Shown one piece after another: positions 6,590 through 7,656 of a stretch of DNA of 7,656 nucleotides; position 1 is the first letter of the stretch, and the number at the start of each line of letters is the position of its first letter. The stretch is from an uncultured bacterium (GTDB taxonomy: Bacteria > Bacillota > Clostridia > Lachnospirales > Lachnospiraceae): contig CAMUHA010000164.1 of the NCBI GenBank assembly GCA_947088515.1, positions 1 through 7,656 on the forward strand, in the 5' to 3' direction. The notes beneath the pieces are model-generated. The model saw only the letters and a list, made by a program, of their open reading frames with translations. It searched no databases and was not told the origin of the DNA. Both the position numbers and the translations under genes were made by a program.

Positions 6590-7656
6590 ATGAATGAAAA
6601 GAAAAGAACGTATTTAAAAGTATTTGTTAACCTGGGGATTATGCTTGCTTTGCTGCTTTTTTGTATTTTCATACTTCCCAGAATTATTATTTACTTTATG
6701 CCTTTTGTGGTGGGATGGATTATTGCGCTGATTGCAGGGCCTTTGGTTAAGTTTTTTGAAAAGAAGTTGAAAATCAGACGTAAGGCAGGGTCAGCATTTG
6801 TAATTATTTCTGTAATTGCCCTGGTAATTCTTGCCGGTTATTTTGTAGGAGCAAAGATTACGGAAGGTGTAGTGAGTTTTGTTGGTGAGGTGCCCGAAAT
6901 GTGGGAAAGCGCCCAAAAAGATTTTGAGGAAATCGGCCGCAAGATGGAACGCGCCATCCGGTATCTGCCGGAAGGGGTAAGGGATACTTTTAATAAAATT
7001 ACAGCCAATATAGACGAGTATATGGGAGGACTTTTAGGGGGACTTAGCACCCCTACTATTGAGGCGTTAAGCCGGTTTGCCAAAAACCTTCCTTCTATTT
7101 TAATTAGCATCATTATGTGTCTGTTATCCTCCTACTTTTTTGTTGCAGATAAGGATTATGTGGCTGACAAGCTTTCTAAAGCGCTGCCAGACGCAATTCT
7201 GGAACATGTGGACATGGTAAAAAGAGGATTGCGTCATGCAGTGGGAGGATATTTTAAGGCACAGCTTAAAATTGAACTGTGGATGTATTTGCTTTTGGTT
7301 ATTGGATTTTGGATTTTAAGGGTCAAGTATGCCTTTATTATCGCAATAGGTGTGGCTTTTCTGGATATGCTGCCCTTTTTTGGAACAGGAACAGTTCTGC
7401 TTCCCTGGGCAGCCGTTAAATTTTTAAGTGGTGACTATACCATGGTGATAGGGCTTCTCATTATCTGGGGAGTGGGACAGCTGGCAAGGCAACTGATACA
7501 GCCCAAAATTGTGGGAGAATCTGTGGGGCTTTCTCCAATTCCTACCTTGTTTTTATTGTTTATTGGTTATAAAGCAGGAAGCGTTGTGGGAATGATTATT
7601 GCCGTTCCTATTGGGATTATTGTGCTTACGATGTATGAAGAAGGGGTTTTTGACAC
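6590..7656 (+). CDS. ytvI: YtvI-like sporulation integral membrane protein, AI-2E transporter family (3' end cut off)
   Basis: The frame runs open from 6590 to the window edge, giving 355 residues and no stop. Family members of this type are about 370 residues, so only the extreme C-terminus is missing. It is a polytopic membrane protein, with hydrophobic stretches at about 11-52, 68-88, 167-187, 229-277, 284-300 and 316-348. A soluble charged segment at about 95-165 matches the AI-2E family (PF01594) layout. Family-like motifs are DMLPFFGTGTVLLPW (259-273) and PKIVG (305-309). The YtvI name is used for the sporulation branch, mostly on annotation grounds. The transported substrate is unknown, and AI-2 export should not be assumed. 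It starts 12 bases after engB and is probably in the same operon. The YtvI assignment is less sure than the superfamily. Confidence 0.82.
   Translation, partial: MNEKKRTYLKVFVNLGIMLALLLFCIFILPRIIIYFMPFVVGWIIALIAGPLVKFFEKKLKIRRKAGSAFVIISVIALVILAGYFVGAKITEGVVSFVGEVPEMWESAQKDFEEIGRKMERAIRYLPEGVRDTFNKITANIDEYMGGLLGGLSTPTIEALSRFAKNLPSILISIIMCLLSSYFFVADKDYVADKLSKALPDAILEHVDMVKRGLRHAVGGYFKAQLKIELWMYLLLVIGFWILRVKYAFIIAIGVAFLDMLPFFGTGTVLLPWAAVKFLSGDYTMVIGLLIIWGVGQLARQLIQPKIVGESVGLSPIPTLFLLFIGYKAGSVVGMIIAVPIGIIVLTMYEEGVFD

Noticed and set aside
7044..7070. CIRCE-like inverted repeat (TTAGCAC...GCGTTAA)
   Set aside because: It lies deep inside the ytvI-like coding sequence, the right arm matches the consensus poorly, and no promoter is adjacent.
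440..7113. Numerous minus-strand open frames of 60-130 codons opposite the main genes
   Set aside because: All lie antisense within well-supported coding sequences, show low-complexity or Ser/Phe/Leu-rich translations, and lack recognisable domains. They are frame shadows.

Overview
This window is a chromosomal protein-quality-control operon from a Gram-positive anaerobe, most likely a Clostridia member of the Lachnospiraceae type. The evidence is the tig-clpP-clpX-lon-engB order, strong AAGGAGG ribosome binding sites, AT-leaning but mixed base use, and a YtvI-like sporulation membrane protein at the right edge. Genus and species cannot be fixed from the sequence alone. All six protein genes lie on the + strand, and the first five are intact, with every expected catalytic or nucleotide-binding motif visible.

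Layout: 1-215 is a leader holding a good extended -10 promoter (TATAAT at 92-97), an AT-rich palindrome at 36-50 and the tig ribosome binding site. Trigger factor (tig, 216-1502) follows. The 141-base gap before clpP holds two tandem RNA hairpins. clpP (1644-2234) and clpX (2278-3531) are separated by 43 bases. A compact terminator-like hairpin overlaps the clpX stop codon, and lon starts 52 bases after that stop (3584-5947). engB/ysxC (5966-6577) and a ytvI-like AI-2E-family membrane protein (6590 to the window end, lacking only its last residues) follow with gaps of 18 and 12 bases.

The genes work together in obvious ways. Trigger factor folds chains as they leave the ribosome. ClpX unfolds substrates and feeds them to ClpP, and Lon independently degrades damaged or regulatory proteins. 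EngB is an essential GTPase for assembly of the large ribosomal subunit, which links the cluster to ribosome production. The final membrane protein probably acts in sporulation and may simply be co-transcribed.

I see no mobile element, CRISPR array, RNA gene, toxin or defence system, and no clearly new system. The parts worth a second look are non-coding: the competing hairpins between tig and clpP, the hairpin between clpX and lon, and a possible chain of tiny overlapping reading frames in the tig leader.
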